Part shown: positions 53,516 through 63,004 of the stretch, in pieces | How positions within the stretch are numbered: the first letter of the stretch is position 1 | How the letters are laid out: each line of letters starts with the position of its first letter | The notes under the pieces: model-generated | What the model was told of the DNA's origin: nothing | Database searches by the model: none | Seen by the model: the letters and a program-made list of their open reading frames with translations, nothing else | Assembly (NCBI RefSeq): GCF_000170755.1 | Contig: NZ_ABCK01000016.1 | Span: 1-64,000 of the forward strand | From: Lentisphaera araneosa HTCC2155 | GTDB lineage: Bacteria; Verrucomicrobiota; Lentisphaeria; Lentisphaerales; Lentisphaeraceae | Direction of reading: 5' to 3' | Length of the DNA: 64,000 nt | Made by a program: the position numbers and the translations under genes

Positions 53516-54997
53516 ATGAAAAAGTTGAACATTGAAAATTTAATGGAAGTAAGTGGTGTCAAATTCGGAACCTCGGGAGCCCGTGGTTTGGCGACGGCCA
53601 TGACTGATGAAGTCTGCTATGCTTACACTTTAGCTTTTCTGACTCATTTAGAAAATAGCAATAATATTAAAGAGGGCAGTGAAGTTGCGATTGCAGGTGA
53701 TTTGCGTCCTTCATCACCAAGAATTTGTGCGGCAGTCGTAAAAGCCGTGGAAGATAAAGGTTATTTGGCAGTTTATTCAGGTGAAATAGCTTCTCCAGCA
53801 GTAGCGTATTACGGTTTTTCTAAGACAATTCCCTCAGTCATGGTGACGGGAAGTCATATTCCCGACGATCGCAATGGTATTAAATACAACACGCCACTCG
53901 GAGAGATTTTAAAAGAAGATGAGCAGGGTATTCGTGCTCAAGAAGTGACGATCCCCGAGAATGTTTTCGACGACGAAGGTTTCTTTATTGAAACTCGTGA
54001 GCTCGCTACAATTTGTGAGAAAGCAGAAGAAATCTACATCAAACGATACACGAACTTTTTTGCTCCAGATACACTCGCGGGACTTCGCTTAGGTGTTTAC
54101 GAACACAGTTGTGTAGGGCGTGATACATTAAAAAGTATTTATCAGCAGCTGGGTGCCGAAGTCGTTGGGCTCGGGCGCAGTGAAAAGTTTATTCCAGTAG
54201 ACACAGAGGCGATTCGTCCTGAAGATGTTGCTTTAGCAGCTCAATGGGCACAAGAAAGTCACTTTGATGCAATTTTAAGTGCTGATGGTGACTGTGACCG
54301 TCCATTGATTTCAGATGAAAAAGGTCAATGGCTTCGCGGCGATGTAGCAGGTATACTTTGTGCACAATTTTTAAACGCGGATGCGGTTGCTACTCCAGTG
54401 AGTTGTAATTCTGCCGTGGAACTCTGTGAATCCTTCTCTGTGGTTAAACGTACGAGAATTGGTAGTCCTTATGTGATCGCCTCGATGAAAGAAGCGAGTG
54501 CGTCTGGCTCACAGATGGTTGTCGGCTACGAAGCTAATGGTGGATTTTTAACTAACTCTGATTTTAAGCAGGGTGCTAAAGTTTTAGAAGCTTTACCAAC
54601 ACGTGACGCAGCGATTTTACATATTGCTTTATTAGTGGATGCAAAAAAGCAAGGGATCAAATTAAGTGAGCTCGTGGCGACGTTGCCAGCACGTTACACT
54701 ATTTCTGACCGACTCAAGGAATTCCCTACGGAAAGATCACAAGAAAAACTCAAATCATTCACTTCAGAAGGTGGAGAAAGTCGCATCGAAGAACTCTTTG
54801 CTCAACTCAGCGGTAGCCTAGCGTCGATTGATCAGACCGATGGTGTTCGTATGACTTTCGATAATAAAGAAGTGATTCACTTACGCCCTTCAGGCAATGC
54901 TCCTGAATTGCGCTGTTATAACGAAGCTGATTCCGAAGCACGAGCCATAGAACTCAACAGGGCTTGCATCGAAATTATGGAAAATTGGCGAGCTTAA
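53516..54997 (+). CDS. Phosphomannomutase / phosphoglucomutase family protein
   Basis: 493 residues, cytoplasmic. It has the four-domain alpha-D-phosphohexomutase layout. N-terminal VKFGTSGARGLA. Active-site phosphoserine S113 in TGSHIPDDRNGIKY. Mg2+ loop D257-G-D259-C-D261. Sugar-binding GYEANGGFL. C-terminal phosphate-binding RPSGNAPELRCY. It interconverts hexose-1- and hexose-6-phosphates. With GH130 downstream, the natural job is mannose-1-phosphate to mannose-6-phosphate. First gene of the four-gene operon; 14 bp to the small ORF. Confidence 0.9.
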   Translation: MKKLNIENLMEVSGVKFGTSGARGLATAMTDEVCYAYTLAFLTHLENSNNIKEGSEVAIAGDLRPSSPRICAAVVKAVEDKGYLAVYSGEIASPAVAYYGFSKTIPSVMVTGSHIPDDRNGIKYNTPLGEILKEDEQGIRAQEVTIPENVFDDEGFFIETRELATICEKAEEIYIKRYTNFFAPDTLAGLRLGVYEHSCVGRDTLKSIYQQLGAEVVGLGRSEKFIPVDTEAIRPEDVALAAQWAQESHFDAILSADGDCDRPLISDEKGQWLRGDVAGILCAQFLNADAVATPVSCNSAVELCESFSVVKRTRIGSPYVIASMKEASASGSQMVVGYEANGGFLTNSDFKQGAKVLEALPTRDAAILHIALLVDAKKQGIKLSELVATLPARYTISDRLKEFPTERSQEKLKSFTSEGGESRIEELFAQLSGSLASIDQTDGVRMTFDNKEVIHLRPSGNAPELRCYNEADSEARAIELNRACIEIMENWRA

Positions 54998-55011
54998 ATT
55001 AAGGATACTAC

Positions 55012-55137
55012 ATGACTCTAAGGATTGATTTAGGAGGCACAGAAAAGAACTTTCAATTAAAAATTAATATCGCTCATGATGAAGCTCCGAGAGGAGTTTT
55101 AAATTTCTTGGCTTCATTGAGAAAAGGTGATCAGTAA
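55012..55137 (+). CDS. 41-residue small protein, translationally coupled to GH130
   Basis: ATG at 55012 with AAGGA 7 bases upstream; TAA at 55135-55137 overlaps the GH130 ATG as TAATG. The product begins MTLRIDLGGTEKN and ends LASLRKGDQ. It is charged, has no membrane helix or signal, and matches no family I recognise. The good ribosome-binding site and coupled stop/start support real translation. It may be a small regulator or subunit, or simply a leader that couples GH130 synthesis to upstream genes. Confidence 0.6.
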   Translation: MTLRIDLGGTEKNFQLKINIAHDEAPRGVLNFLASLRKGDQ

Positions 55138-56192
55138 TGGATATTGCCAAGCGTTTTGACGCAAACCCACTGATTAGTCCTGCTGATGTTGTGCCAAGTT
55201 TAAAAGGAGCTGAAGTTGAATGCTTACTCAATCCAGGAGTCTTTCAATTTGAAGGAAAAACCTTTCTATTGATGCGCGTCGCTGAGCGTATGGAGCAGCG
55301 TGATGGTTTCTTGTCCACATTAGTTGTAGACCCCTCGAGTCAAGATGGTGTAAGTGTTGTGGAGTTTACTTTAGATGACCCCAAACTCGTTTATGATGAT
55401 GCACGTGTTTTTAGTTATGATGGCAAGACATATTTGACGACGCTTTCGCATTTACGTTTAGCCGAGAGTGAAGACGGTGTCACTTTTAAAGTTCATGAAA
55501 AACCTTTGCTTTTAGGTCTTGGAGAATACGAAGACTTTGGTATGGAAGATTGTCGCGTGACTCAAATTGAAGATACTTATGTCTTGACTTACACAGCCGT
55601 TTCTGAGTATGGGCCCGCAGTGGGAAAAATCACCACAAAAGATTGGAAGAGTTTTCAACGCGATGGCATCATGTTGCCACCTCCCAATAAAGATTGTGCA
55701 ATTTTTGAAGAAAAGATAGACCAGAAATACTGGTGTTTACATCGTCCAGTAGTCAAAGTGGATAGCTGGAGTGAACTGAATATTTGGCTGGCAAGTTCAC
55801 CTGATATGCAACATTGGGGAAATCATACTTGCCTTGCAAAAACTCGTCCAGGACTCTGGGATAGTCAGCGTATTGGAGCGGGAGCAGCTCCTATAAAAAC
55901 GGAGAAGGGTTGGCTCGAAATCTATCACGGTTGCGATGAAAGTTCTCGTTATTGTCTAGGGGCATTGCTTCTGGATTTAGATGACCCCACAAAAGTTATT
56001 GCGCGCTCAAATAAGCCTATTATGGAGCCCATTGCCAAGTATGAGCAGGAAGGTTTTTTTGGCAATGTTGTTTTTACCAATGGTCACTTAGTCAAGGGCG
56101 ATTGTGTAAGGCTTTATTACGGAGCATCAGATACGGTAATCTGTGCAGCAGATCTATCGATCAAGGAAATCCTCACGAGTTTAGGAGTCTAA
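55137..56192 (+). CDS. GH130 family beta-mannoside phosphorylase
   Basis: 351 residues, no signal peptide, five-bladed propeller. Recognised by KRFDANPLISPADV, CLLNPGVFQFEGKTFLLMRVAER, DDARVF, EDFGMEDCRVTQIEDTYVLTYTA (which includes the general-acid Asp region) and PGLWDSQRIGAGAAPI. It phosphorolyses a beta-mannosyl linkage to alpha-mannose-1-phosphate plus the acceptor sugar. The acceptor (glucose, mannose or GlcNAc) cannot be read off. It is cytoplasmic, fed by the downstream symporter and drained by the upstream mutase. Its ATG overlaps the small ORF stop. Confidence 0.9.
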   Translation: MDIAKRFDANPLISPADVVPSLKGAEVECLLNPGVFQFEGKTFLLMRVAERMEQRDGFLSTLVVDPSSQDGVSVVEFTLDDPKLVYDDARVFSYDGKTYLTTLSHLRLAESEDGVTFKVHEKPLLLGLGEYEDFGMEDCRVTQIEDTYVLTYTAVSEYGPAVGKITTKDWKSFQRDGIMLPPPNKDCAIFEEKIDQKYWCLHRPVVKVDSWSELNIWLASSPDMQHWGNHTCLAKTRPGLWDSQRIGAGAAPIKTEKGWLEIYHGCDESSRYCLGALLLDLDDPTKVIARSNKPIMEPIAKYEQEGFFGNVVFTNGHLVKGDCVRLYYGASDTVICAADLSIKEILTSLGV

Positions 56193-56264
56193 GAAAACAA
56201 GTCTTCTATCTAAAGGACGTCTATCACTGATTGACTCACACAAATTTTAATTAAGGAACTTCAT

Positions 56265-57713
56265 ATGCACGATAACTTACCCATACCTGAAAAAGACCGA
56301 GTTCCGGCTTCTCAAAAGCTCGCATACGGTGCAGGTGGTCTAGGGGACTTTTTCATCCCCAACTTCATTCAAGCTCTCTTTACCTATGTATTTATTGTTG
56401 ATATGAAGTTAGACCCCGTGAAAATGGGTTGGGTTTTGGCTGCGACAAAGGCCGTGAGTATGATAGGCGATCCCACTGCAGGGGTTATTTCCGATAAGAC
56501 GCGCACGAAATGGGGACGACGTAAGCCCTTTATTTTAATTACGGGGATTCTCTGTGCGATTATGATGCCCTTTGTGTGGATGGTGCCAAGTGTAGAGGGA
56601 GGAGTCAATTTATACTTCTTTCATATAAGCTCGGAAAACTTTAAGTTTGTTTTTATCTTCTTCATGATGTCAGCTTATTTTTTAGCACATTCCTTTTATT
56701 CTGTTCCCTACAAGGCTCTTGGATTTGAGTTGACAAAAAACTATGATGAAAAGACCAAAGTCTTCACTTGGAAAAAGTATGTCGAGACCCTCGGGCTATT
56801 TATGGTCGCATGGTTTTATTGGTTTGCGGCGAGACCCATTTTTGGTGGTGTAAGTAATGGCGCAGTCGTACTAGGAATCATCGTCGGTGCGATCCTTATT
56901 ATTTGTTCTGTGACGGTCTTTTTTGGAAATCACGAAGTTGCCGAAGAACCTTCTTTTAATAAAAAGGATAAAATTCCTTTAGGAGAAGCGATCAAGGCGA
57001 CCTTTACTAATAAATCTTTCCTGCTCATTCAAGGTGCAATTCTCTTTGTTATGTTAGGTATGGGCGTCGATGCGATAATCGGGAACTATTTACATGTGCA
57101 CTACACCTCGGGTGGTAGTGAAGATGTGGCGTCAAAAATTGGCGGTGTTGGTGGAACCGTGTCAACGATTGTGATTTTTGTTGCCTTGCCAATTGCACTT
57201 TGGGTTTCAACTCACTGGGGCAAGAAAGAAGCCGCACTTATGGGTACTTTTGTCTTGCTTGCGGGTGTTTGTTCTATCCCATGGATGATGACACCTTCTT
57301 ACCCCTACCTAATCGTTGTTGTATGGGCACTGTCGCAATTTGGGGCACAAACTACTAACCTGGTGTATACCTCGATGATGGCAGATGTTTGTGATGAAGA
57401 TGAACTTATTACAGGCCAACGCAGAGAGGGGACTTACGCAGCTGCTAGTAGTATTATAGCGAAAGTCTCTGATGTCTTCGTTCTCTTACTGAGTGGTTAC
57501 ATGCCTAGACTTGCGGGTTATGTGAATACCGAAGTGAAACCCAATATGGAACAGCTAGAAAATATGAAAACGCTACTAGTTGCCAGTGATATTATTGGTG
57601 TGATTGCAGCTATCATACTCATTGTTTTCTATCCGCTTTCACGCAAGAAGTGCCAGCAGATTCAAGAGCAGCTCGAGGCTCGCAACGCAGCGAATGAGGC
57701 AGAGGTAAGTTAA
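56265..57713 (+). CDS. GPH-family sugar:cation symporter
   Basis: 482 residues, about 12 membrane helices. The family signature KLAYGAGGLGDFFIPNF is followed by GDPTAGVISDKTRTKWGRRKPFI and, late, ADVCDEDELITGQRREGTYAAASS. It probably imports beta-mannosyl disaccharides or oligosaccharides for GH130, judged from the operon. 72 bp after GH130. It is only distantly similar to the GPH symporter at 25367-26689. Copy 3 of the dispersed repeat follows. Confidence 0.9.
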   Translation: MHDNLPIPEKDRVPASQKLAYGAGGLGDFFIPNFIQALFTYVFIVDMKLDPVKMGWVLAATKAVSMIGDPTAGVISDKTRTKWGRRKPFILITGILCAIMMPFVWMVPSVEGGVNLYFFHISSENFKFVFIFFMMSAYFLAHSFYSVPYKALGFELTKNYDEKTKVFTWKKYVETLGLFMVAWFYWFAARPIFGGVSNGAVVLGIIVGAILIICSVTVFFGNHEVAEEPSFNKKDKIPLGEAIKATFTNKSFLLIQGAILFVMLGMGVDAIIGNYLHVHYTSGGSEDVASKIGGVGGTVSTIVIFVALPIALWVSTHWGKKEAALMGTFVLLAGVCSIPWMMTPSYPYLIVVVWALSQFGAQTTNLVYTSMMADVCDEDELITGQRREGTYAAASSIIAKVSDVFVLLLSGYMPRLAGYVNTEVKPNMEQLENMKTLLVASDIIGVIAAIILIVFYPLSRKKCQQIQEQLEARNAANEAEVS

Positions 57714-57750
57714 GTATTAAAGGGATTTAGTATTTCACGATAAGCCTCAA

Positions 57751-57872
57751 GAAGGAGTAGGGTGCGACTATACGAGAAGGACTCTGTCCCTCTCGAGCTC
57801 TCCCTGCAAGGATTTGCCAATCCTTGACCAGGCGACTAGTGTGGCTTTGCCCCACTCAAAGGGTCATTATAT
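57751..57872. repeat. Copy 3 of the dispersed ~115-bp repeat
   Basis: The core 57771-57839 is 67/69 identical to 34741-34809. It contains AAGGATT-TGCC-AATCCTT and GGAC-TCT-GTCC hairpins. It lies between the convergent transporter and lnt genes. Confidence 0.85.
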
Positions 57873-57890
57873 ATGATTTAGAGGCAGCAC

Positions 57891-59348
57891 TCAGCTCATA
57901 GTTTTGCTTTCCTTCTTACTTTTTCTTTTTTTGAAAAACACAATGAAAGAGTAGAGGAAGGCGAGGACAGAAATTAAAATCGCGGGATAAATGAGGAAGC
58001 GATCCAAGGGGCGGGAACCCGCTTCCTGTAAATTGATTTTAGCTGAAAGAATATCGCCTTGACCAGGAAAAGATCCTTCTTGATGAACCAAGCCCCTTTG
58101 ATTAACAAATTGGGAAATCCCCGAACTGCAGACGCGATAGATGGGGATGCCATATTCGCTGGCGCGAGTGGGAGCAATGCGTCCGTGAAGTTTGTGTTGA
58201 CGTTCGCCCCAGAATTCCACATCCATGGTGGGGATGAGGATCGCTTGAGCCCCTTGGCGTACGAGTTCGTCAGTGATTTTTGTATAGCTCAAGTCATAAC
58301 AAATACAGATGCCTAGATCACCCCAAGGGGATTTCCATAAGTTTTGTTCAGGAGCGGGAACGCCATCATTAAAAAATTGAATGGGCATCACTTTAGCTTG
58401 TTTGAAAACCACTTCACCATTGGGGCCAATGACCATGGCCATGTTATAGAAGGCTTTATGTTTGAGCTTTGCGTGAAGGCTTTTTTTGTTAGATTCTTGA
58501 ACCGCACTATCCTTAATGGTCTCGGTAGTACCTGCCAAGAGGTAAGTTTTGTTTTCTCGGCACCAATCTTTAAACATTTGGGGGATGCCTTCGTCAAAGG
58601 AATACTCACTAAGAAAGAAAAGTTCTGTGTCGGGGTAGAGTTCTTTGGCTTGATTGAGTGAAGCGAGTATTTCAGCACGAGATCCCATTTCCCATTGAAT
58701 ACCAGAGATTCTTGGCCCCGAACTGACTTTGTTTTCTTTGACGGGGATAAAGCTAGTGATTTGGCAAAGAAGCCCGAAAGCCATTATGGCGATTAAAAAG
58801 TTTTTTTGCTTTGGAATGAGATGCTCCCCTAAAGCCACGAGCAAGAGGCAGAGTAAGGAAATTCCGAAGACACCCAAAAGTCCAAGTCCGGCAAAGTAAC
58901 TGGAATCGGCAAAGGCGAGGCCAGGAATCAGCCAGGAGAATTTGAGCGGGTAAAGTTCAGAACGCGTGAACTCGAGAGCGAAATAAAGCAGGGGGATAAG
59001 TAAAATCAGAGACTTCTCCGAGTAGCATTTGCGAAGCCAGCAAGAGATCGCAATAAAGATGGCCAGCCAAAAACCAAGTATGCAAAAGAGGCTATAAGAG
59101 AATTGCTTGAAGATGCTAATGAAAAACTGTAAGTGATAGATATAGAGGCAAAAAGATAAAAGCATGCCAGTGAGAAAGGCTTTTGAAATTGACTTCATCT
59201 TGGTCAGTTGCCAAAGAGCGAAGAAATAAACGGGGAAAAATAGCGTCGCACCCAAATAACATAACTGAAAACTTATTGCGGCAAGCGCAAAATAAGTCGC
59301 GTGGCGAACGAACGGTTTCTCTTGAAATAAACTTTTTAATTTTGACAT
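57891..59348 (-). CDS. lnt: Apolipoprotein N-acyltransferase
   Basis: 485 residues. About 6-7 N-terminal membrane helices (to residue about 210), then a C-N hydrolase (nitrilase) domain and a final C-terminal helix near 460. The catalytic triad fits E248 (FFLSEYSFDEG), K319 (VFKQAKVMP) and C350 (GICICYDLSYT). It transfers the third acyl chain to the N-terminal Cys of lipoproteins at the periplasmic face of the inner membrane. Size and spacing match Lnt (E. coli 512). Confidence 0.9.
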   Translation of the reverse strand: MSKLKSLFQEKPFVRHATYFALAAISFQLCYLGATLFFPVYFFALWQLTKMKSISKAFLTGMLLSFCLYIYHLQFFISIFKQFSYSLFCILGFWLAIFIAISCWLRKCYSEKSLILLIPLLYFALEFTRSELYPLKFSWLIPGLAFADSSYFAGLGLLGVFGISLLCLLLVALGEHLIPKQKNFLIAIMAFGLLCQITSFIPVKENKVSSGPRISGIQWEMGSRAEILASLNQAKELYPDTELFFLSEYSFDEGIPQMFKDWCRENKTYLLAGTTETIKDSAVQESNKKSLHAKLKHKAFYNMAMVIGPNGEVVFKQAKVMPIQFFNDGVPAPEQNLWKSPWGDLGICICYDLSYTKITDELVRQGAQAILIPTMDVEFWGERQHKLHGRIAPTRASEYGIPIYRVCSSGISQFVNQRGLVHQEGSFPGQGDILSAKINLQEAGSRPLDRFLIYPAILISVLAFLYSFIVFFKKRKSKKESKTMS

Positions 59349-59414
59349 GGGCTCCCTTTACTCACATTTTAATTCTCTAGCTACCTTAATCGTGTACTTT
59401 GAGCTAAGCAAGAA

Positions 59415-59447
59415 AAACGGCTTAAACCCAATGGGTTTAAGCCGTTT
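59415..59447 (-). terminator. Rho-independent terminator of proS
   Basis: AAACGGCTTAAACCC pairs perfectly with GGGTTTAAGCCGTTT (15-bp stem, AAT loop) and runs on the minus strand into TTTTTCTT. It lies 17 bases after the proS stop. Confidence 0.92.
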
Positions 59448-59464
59448 AAAAGTGGTGTATGAGT

Positions 59465-61198
59465 TTACTTGAACTTATTGAGTTCCGCTTTAACTCGATT
59501 TACGATGAACTCAAAAGCTTCTGCTTTGGGGATGAGTTCTTTTTCGCTACCATCACGAGTTTTGAATTCATAGCTATCTTGAGCCATAGATTTCTTTGAA
59601 ATGATTAAACGTAAAGGAACGCCAATGAGATCGGCGTCATTGAAGGCAAAACCTGGTTTTGGGTCACGGTCATCAAAAATAACTTCGATGCCTTCTTTTT
59701 GTAAATTCTTGTAGAGTTCTTCGGCTTCTTCTTTAATCTCTGGTTGACCACCTGTGAGGGCGATAACATGAACTTGGTAAGGAGCAATAGAGATGGGCCA
59801 TACTGGTCCCCACTTATCGTTGCGCTGTTCGCAAACAGAGGCGAGGGCACGGCCAACGCCAATGCCATAGCAACCCATAGTTGGAATTTGGGCCTTACCA
59901 TTTTTGTCGAGGTAGCGAACTCCCATGGAATCTGAATATTTTGTTCCGAGTTGGAAGATATTGCCCACTTCAATACCCTTGAGCATTTCTAAGGGTTCTC
60001 CCGTTACGGGGCAAGGGTCGCCTTCGCGCACAGTCGCCACATCAATGATGTCAGCTTCGCCATCGAAATCGCGTTCCCAGTTAAAGTTTTTGTAGTGGTA
60101 TGCAGCTTCATTGGCACCGACAACGAGGTTGGAGCTTTCAAGGGCTGAAGGATCGGCAACAATGATGACTTTGTCCTTGTTGAGTCCCATAGGAGCAGCA
60201 AAACCAGGGACTGAACCAGCAGCAAGGATTTGTTCATCGTTGGCAGCCACTAAATCGCCACATGAGAGATGGTTGCCCAGCTTTGTTTCATTGACTTCTA
60301 AATCGCCGCGGATGATGCAAAGAATGACTTTATCCTCAATTGAAGCAGATGCATAGAAAACGGCTTTGGCTGTATCGCTCTCGGCGACACCGAGGAACTT
60401 GGAGACTTCTTCAATCGTTTTTTGAGTCGGAGTATGAACTTTTTCGAGTTCTTGAGCCTCTTCTTTTTTATAGACAAGTTTAGCGGTAGCAATTTCGCGG
60501 TTGGCTTTGTACTGACGGTCAGGTGAGAGGAAGAGGGTATCTTCGCCGATATCAGAAATAGCCATAAATTCGTGGGAAAGTGAACCGCCAATCATTCCGG
60601 CGTCAGATTCAATAGAAACACAGTCACTTAAACCTACGCGCTCAAAAATGCGTTCATATGCTTGGTGAACGCGATCGTAGTAATCAGAAAGGCATTTTTC
60701 ACTATCGTGGAAAGAATAGGCATCCTTCATAGTGAATTCGCGCACACGAATGAGGCCTGCACGAGCACGAGCTTCGTCACGGTATTTAGTTTGTATCTGG
60801 TAAACTGATGCAGGCAACTGCTTGTAGGAAGTGATTTCTGTTCTCGCCATATGACATACCGCTTCTTCGTGAGTCATGGCCAATACCATGTCTTTTTGAT
60901 TGCGGTCTTTGAAGCGTAGGAGACTTTGGTCAACGCTATCATAACGTCCTGATTCCTGCCAAATTTCAGCAGGGTTCACCACTGGCATCATGATTTCTTG
61001 GCAATCAACCGCTTCCATTTCTTCACGAATAATGTTTTCGATTTTTGTGGTCATTCTCTTAGCGAGTGGGAGCAAAGTGTAAATGCCTGTGGATACGGGG
61101 CGAATGTAACCGCCACGCATGAGAAAAATATGACTAGCGCTTTGAGCATCTTTGGGTGCTTCTTTGACGCGTTTACCTACGAGTTTTGAGAGTCTCAT
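59465..61198 (-). CDS. proS: Prolyl-tRNA synthetase (bacterial type with editing insert)
   Basis: 577 residues. Starts with MRLSKLVGKRVKEAPKDA and the ALMRGGYIRP-like segment, then class II motif 1 to motif 3 (TKYRDEARARAGLIRVREFTMKDAYSFH is motif 2; YGIGVGRALASV is motif 3). An INS editing domain occupies about residues 225-405, and the C-terminal anticodon-binding domain starts near 470. It charges tRNA-Pro. Length matches the bacterial form (about 570). It has its own terminator. Housekeeping gene, not linked to the glycan clusters. Confidence 0.96.
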   Translation of the reverse strand: MRLSKLVGKRVKEAPKDAQSASHIFLMRGGYIRPVSTGIYTLLPLAKRMTTKIENIIREEMEAVDCQEIMMPVVNPAEIWQESGRYDSVDQSLLRFKDRNQKDMVLAMTHEEAVCHMARTEITSYKQLPASVYQIQTKYRDEARARAGLIRVREFTMKDAYSFHDSEKCLSDYYDRVHQAYERIFERVGLSDCVSIESDAGMIGGSLSHEFMAISDIGEDTLFLSPDRQYKANREIATAKLVYKKEEAQELEKVHTPTQKTIEEVSKFLGVAESDTAKAVFYASASIEDKVILCIIRGDLEVNETKLGNHLSCGDLVAANDEQILAAGSVPGFAAPMGLNKDKVIIVADPSALESSNLVVGANEAAYHYKNFNWERDFDGEADIIDVATVREGDPCPVTGEPLEMLKGIEVGNIFQLGTKYSDSMGVRYLDKNGKAQIPTMGCYGIGVGRALASVCEQRNDKWGPVWPISIAPYQVHVIALTGGQPEIKEEAEELYKNLQKEGIEVIFDDRDPKPGFAFNDADLIGVPLRLIISKKSMAQDSYEFKTRDGSEKELIPKAEAFEFIVNRVKAELNKFK

Positions 61199-61325
61199 AA
61201 AAATGTTTCCTAAAGTGATTTATAAAAAATTTCGCTAATCTAATACAGGATTATGTAAAGGGAATTCAGCTTAGTAAAAAAGATGATGATGAAGTCGAAG
61301 ATTACCTCGACTTGAGAGTAAGGAT

Positions 61326-62981
61326 TTATTTGCTTTCGCCATTGGTGGCGATGGCTACAATACCTTTGTAGACAGTGACGATCTCGTCGTTGACCTTGAT
61401 GGGCTCGCTAATGGCTTCCCATTTGTAACGCACGGAGTCAGTACAAATACGCACGGGCTTTGAGTCCGAACCGATGACGTAGATGGTCTCTTCTAAATTT
61501 TCGGCTTCTATCGGGTCAGTGACTCGTTGTGAGTCATTTTTGAGATAAAAGAGTTCGGAGCGCAGGCTCTGCCCAGAAAAGTTGTAGACTAATTTCGAAG
61601 GGTCATTGATACTGGATTCGATAAGTTCTGCCGTTTGCTGCTTACTATATTTAAATTCATCCATTCTCATGTGGCGAGCTGAATCAACACTAAAGTAGAT
61701 GAGGATAACGGTGAAAGATATTTTGTACCATAGGGCTTGGCGCTTAAACATTTTGAAGAAGCATAAAATTGAAATAATGATTCCCGCAATGATCAAGTAC
61801 AGGGCGCTATTGATATGAAGAGTTTGGTAGCTGTTGTGTTGCTCATTAAGAAGAGGGTAAATGAATATGGCAATGACAGCTAGAGCAATGAAATTTATAA
61901 TGATGAGGCTTCGGACAATATTGTTGACGAATTTTCCATAACGACGTGCATAGATGGGGTAATGGAGGGCGGCCATTACAGAGAGTGGGTAGATTAAGGG
62001 GAGCAGTGAATAGGCGTTGGTTTCGGGGTAGAACATGAATGCGAAAAAAAGAACACAAGTGACTTTGCGCATGAAGCGGAAAATTTCGGGTCCTGCATCA
62101 GAAGTTTTTTCAACGAGTCGGTAAGCTTCGCAAAATCCCGTCCAAGCAATAAAAGTCCAAGGTAAATAATAGGAGAGCGAATTGAAAGCAAATTTTATTG
62201 AGGCTTTGAAGTAACCTTCATCAAAAGGGAAATCAGGGCGTTGTGGTGGGTTCACATCGGTACTAAAAAAGGTGAAAGCCAAATCACGGCTACTCGCTAA
62301 ATTAGTGAGCAGGTATTGAACTGCAATGATGATGAGGATATTAAAGCTGACAGCACTGAGGTGAGGCAACATAACAAGACGTTTGCGAACATCGGTAGGG
62401 CGAGTCATAAATAGCGTTGGGAGATAAAAGAAAAGGTACATCTGAGGGCCATTAATAGAGGCGGCTATCGAGGTGAAGAAAATCCCCCAGAACCAAGCTC
62501 GAAACCAACGTTTACTCTTGCGGCTAATGCTGTACCAAGTGAGCCAAGCACAAGCCATGAAAAAAGCTGTGAGTAAGCCTTCTTCGGCACGTGTGGACAT
62601 GTTGACGACTGCAACAGAAGTTAAACTGAAAGCGAGAGCAGGCCAAGCCGATTTGACTCCACCAAAGCGTTTGGCAGAAAAGAAGGAAATCAAAGCAATA
62701 CCGATAAGGGCGCATACCGAAACGAGGCGCAGGGAGAAGTGATGGATTTGCCCCCCACTCAGAAAGAGACTCAGCCAAGAGAAAAAGGGTGAGCGTTGTG
62801 TCTGGGTGCCGAGCATGGAGTTTTCGAAGAAGCCATGTTCACTTATGTGGCGTGTGATATGACCTAGGGTGCTTTCGCGGTTGCTAATTTCGTAGCTGAA
62901 GTTTTCTAATGCAATGTAAGAAAAGAAAATTGTCAAAAGGACAATTACTGCAAGGGGCTTGGTTTCTTTTTCATTATACAT
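61326..62981 (-). CDS. Polytopic membrane glycosyltransferase, GT39/ArnT-like
   Basis: 551 residues with about 11-12 membrane helices and a small C-terminal extracytoplasmic domain. The N-terminal loop after helix 1 (residues about 33-70, NRESTLGHITRHISEHGFFE...TQRSPFFSWLS) has the acidic-residue-and-R/Q pattern of the GT-C superfamily that uses polyprenyl-phosphate sugars. It probably transfers a sugar to a lipid, protein or envelope glycan on the periplasmic side; the exact acceptor is unknown. It is 23 bp from the upstream mgtE start side and 127 bp before proS. Confidence 0.7.
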   Translation of the reverse strand: MYNEKETKPLAVIVLLTIFFSYIALENFSYEISNRESTLGHITRHISEHGFFENSMLGTQTQRSPFFSWLSLFLSGGQIHHFSLRLVSVCALIGIALISFFSAKRFGGVKSAWPALAFSLTSVAVVNMSTRAEEGLLTAFFMACAWLTWYSISRKSKRWFRAWFWGIFFTSIAASINGPQMYLFFYLPTLFMTRPTDVRKRLVMLPHLSAVSFNILIIIAVQYLLTNLASSRDLAFTFFSTDVNPPQRPDFPFDEGYFKASIKFAFNSLSYYLPWTFIAWTGFCEAYRLVEKTSDAGPEIFRFMRKVTCVLFFAFMFYPETNAYSLLPLIYPLSVMAALHYPIYARRYGKFVNNIVRSLIIINFIALAVIAIFIYPLLNEQHNSYQTLHINSALYLIIAGIIISILCFFKMFKRQALWYKISFTVILIYFSVDSARHMRMDEFKYSKQQTAELIESSINDPSKLVYNFSGQSLRSELFYLKNDSQRVTDPIEAENLEETIYVIGSDSKPVRICTDSVRYKWEAISEPIKVNDEIVTVYKGIVAIATNGESK

Positions 62982-63004
62982 TGCGTGAACTTATGATACG
63001 AGAA

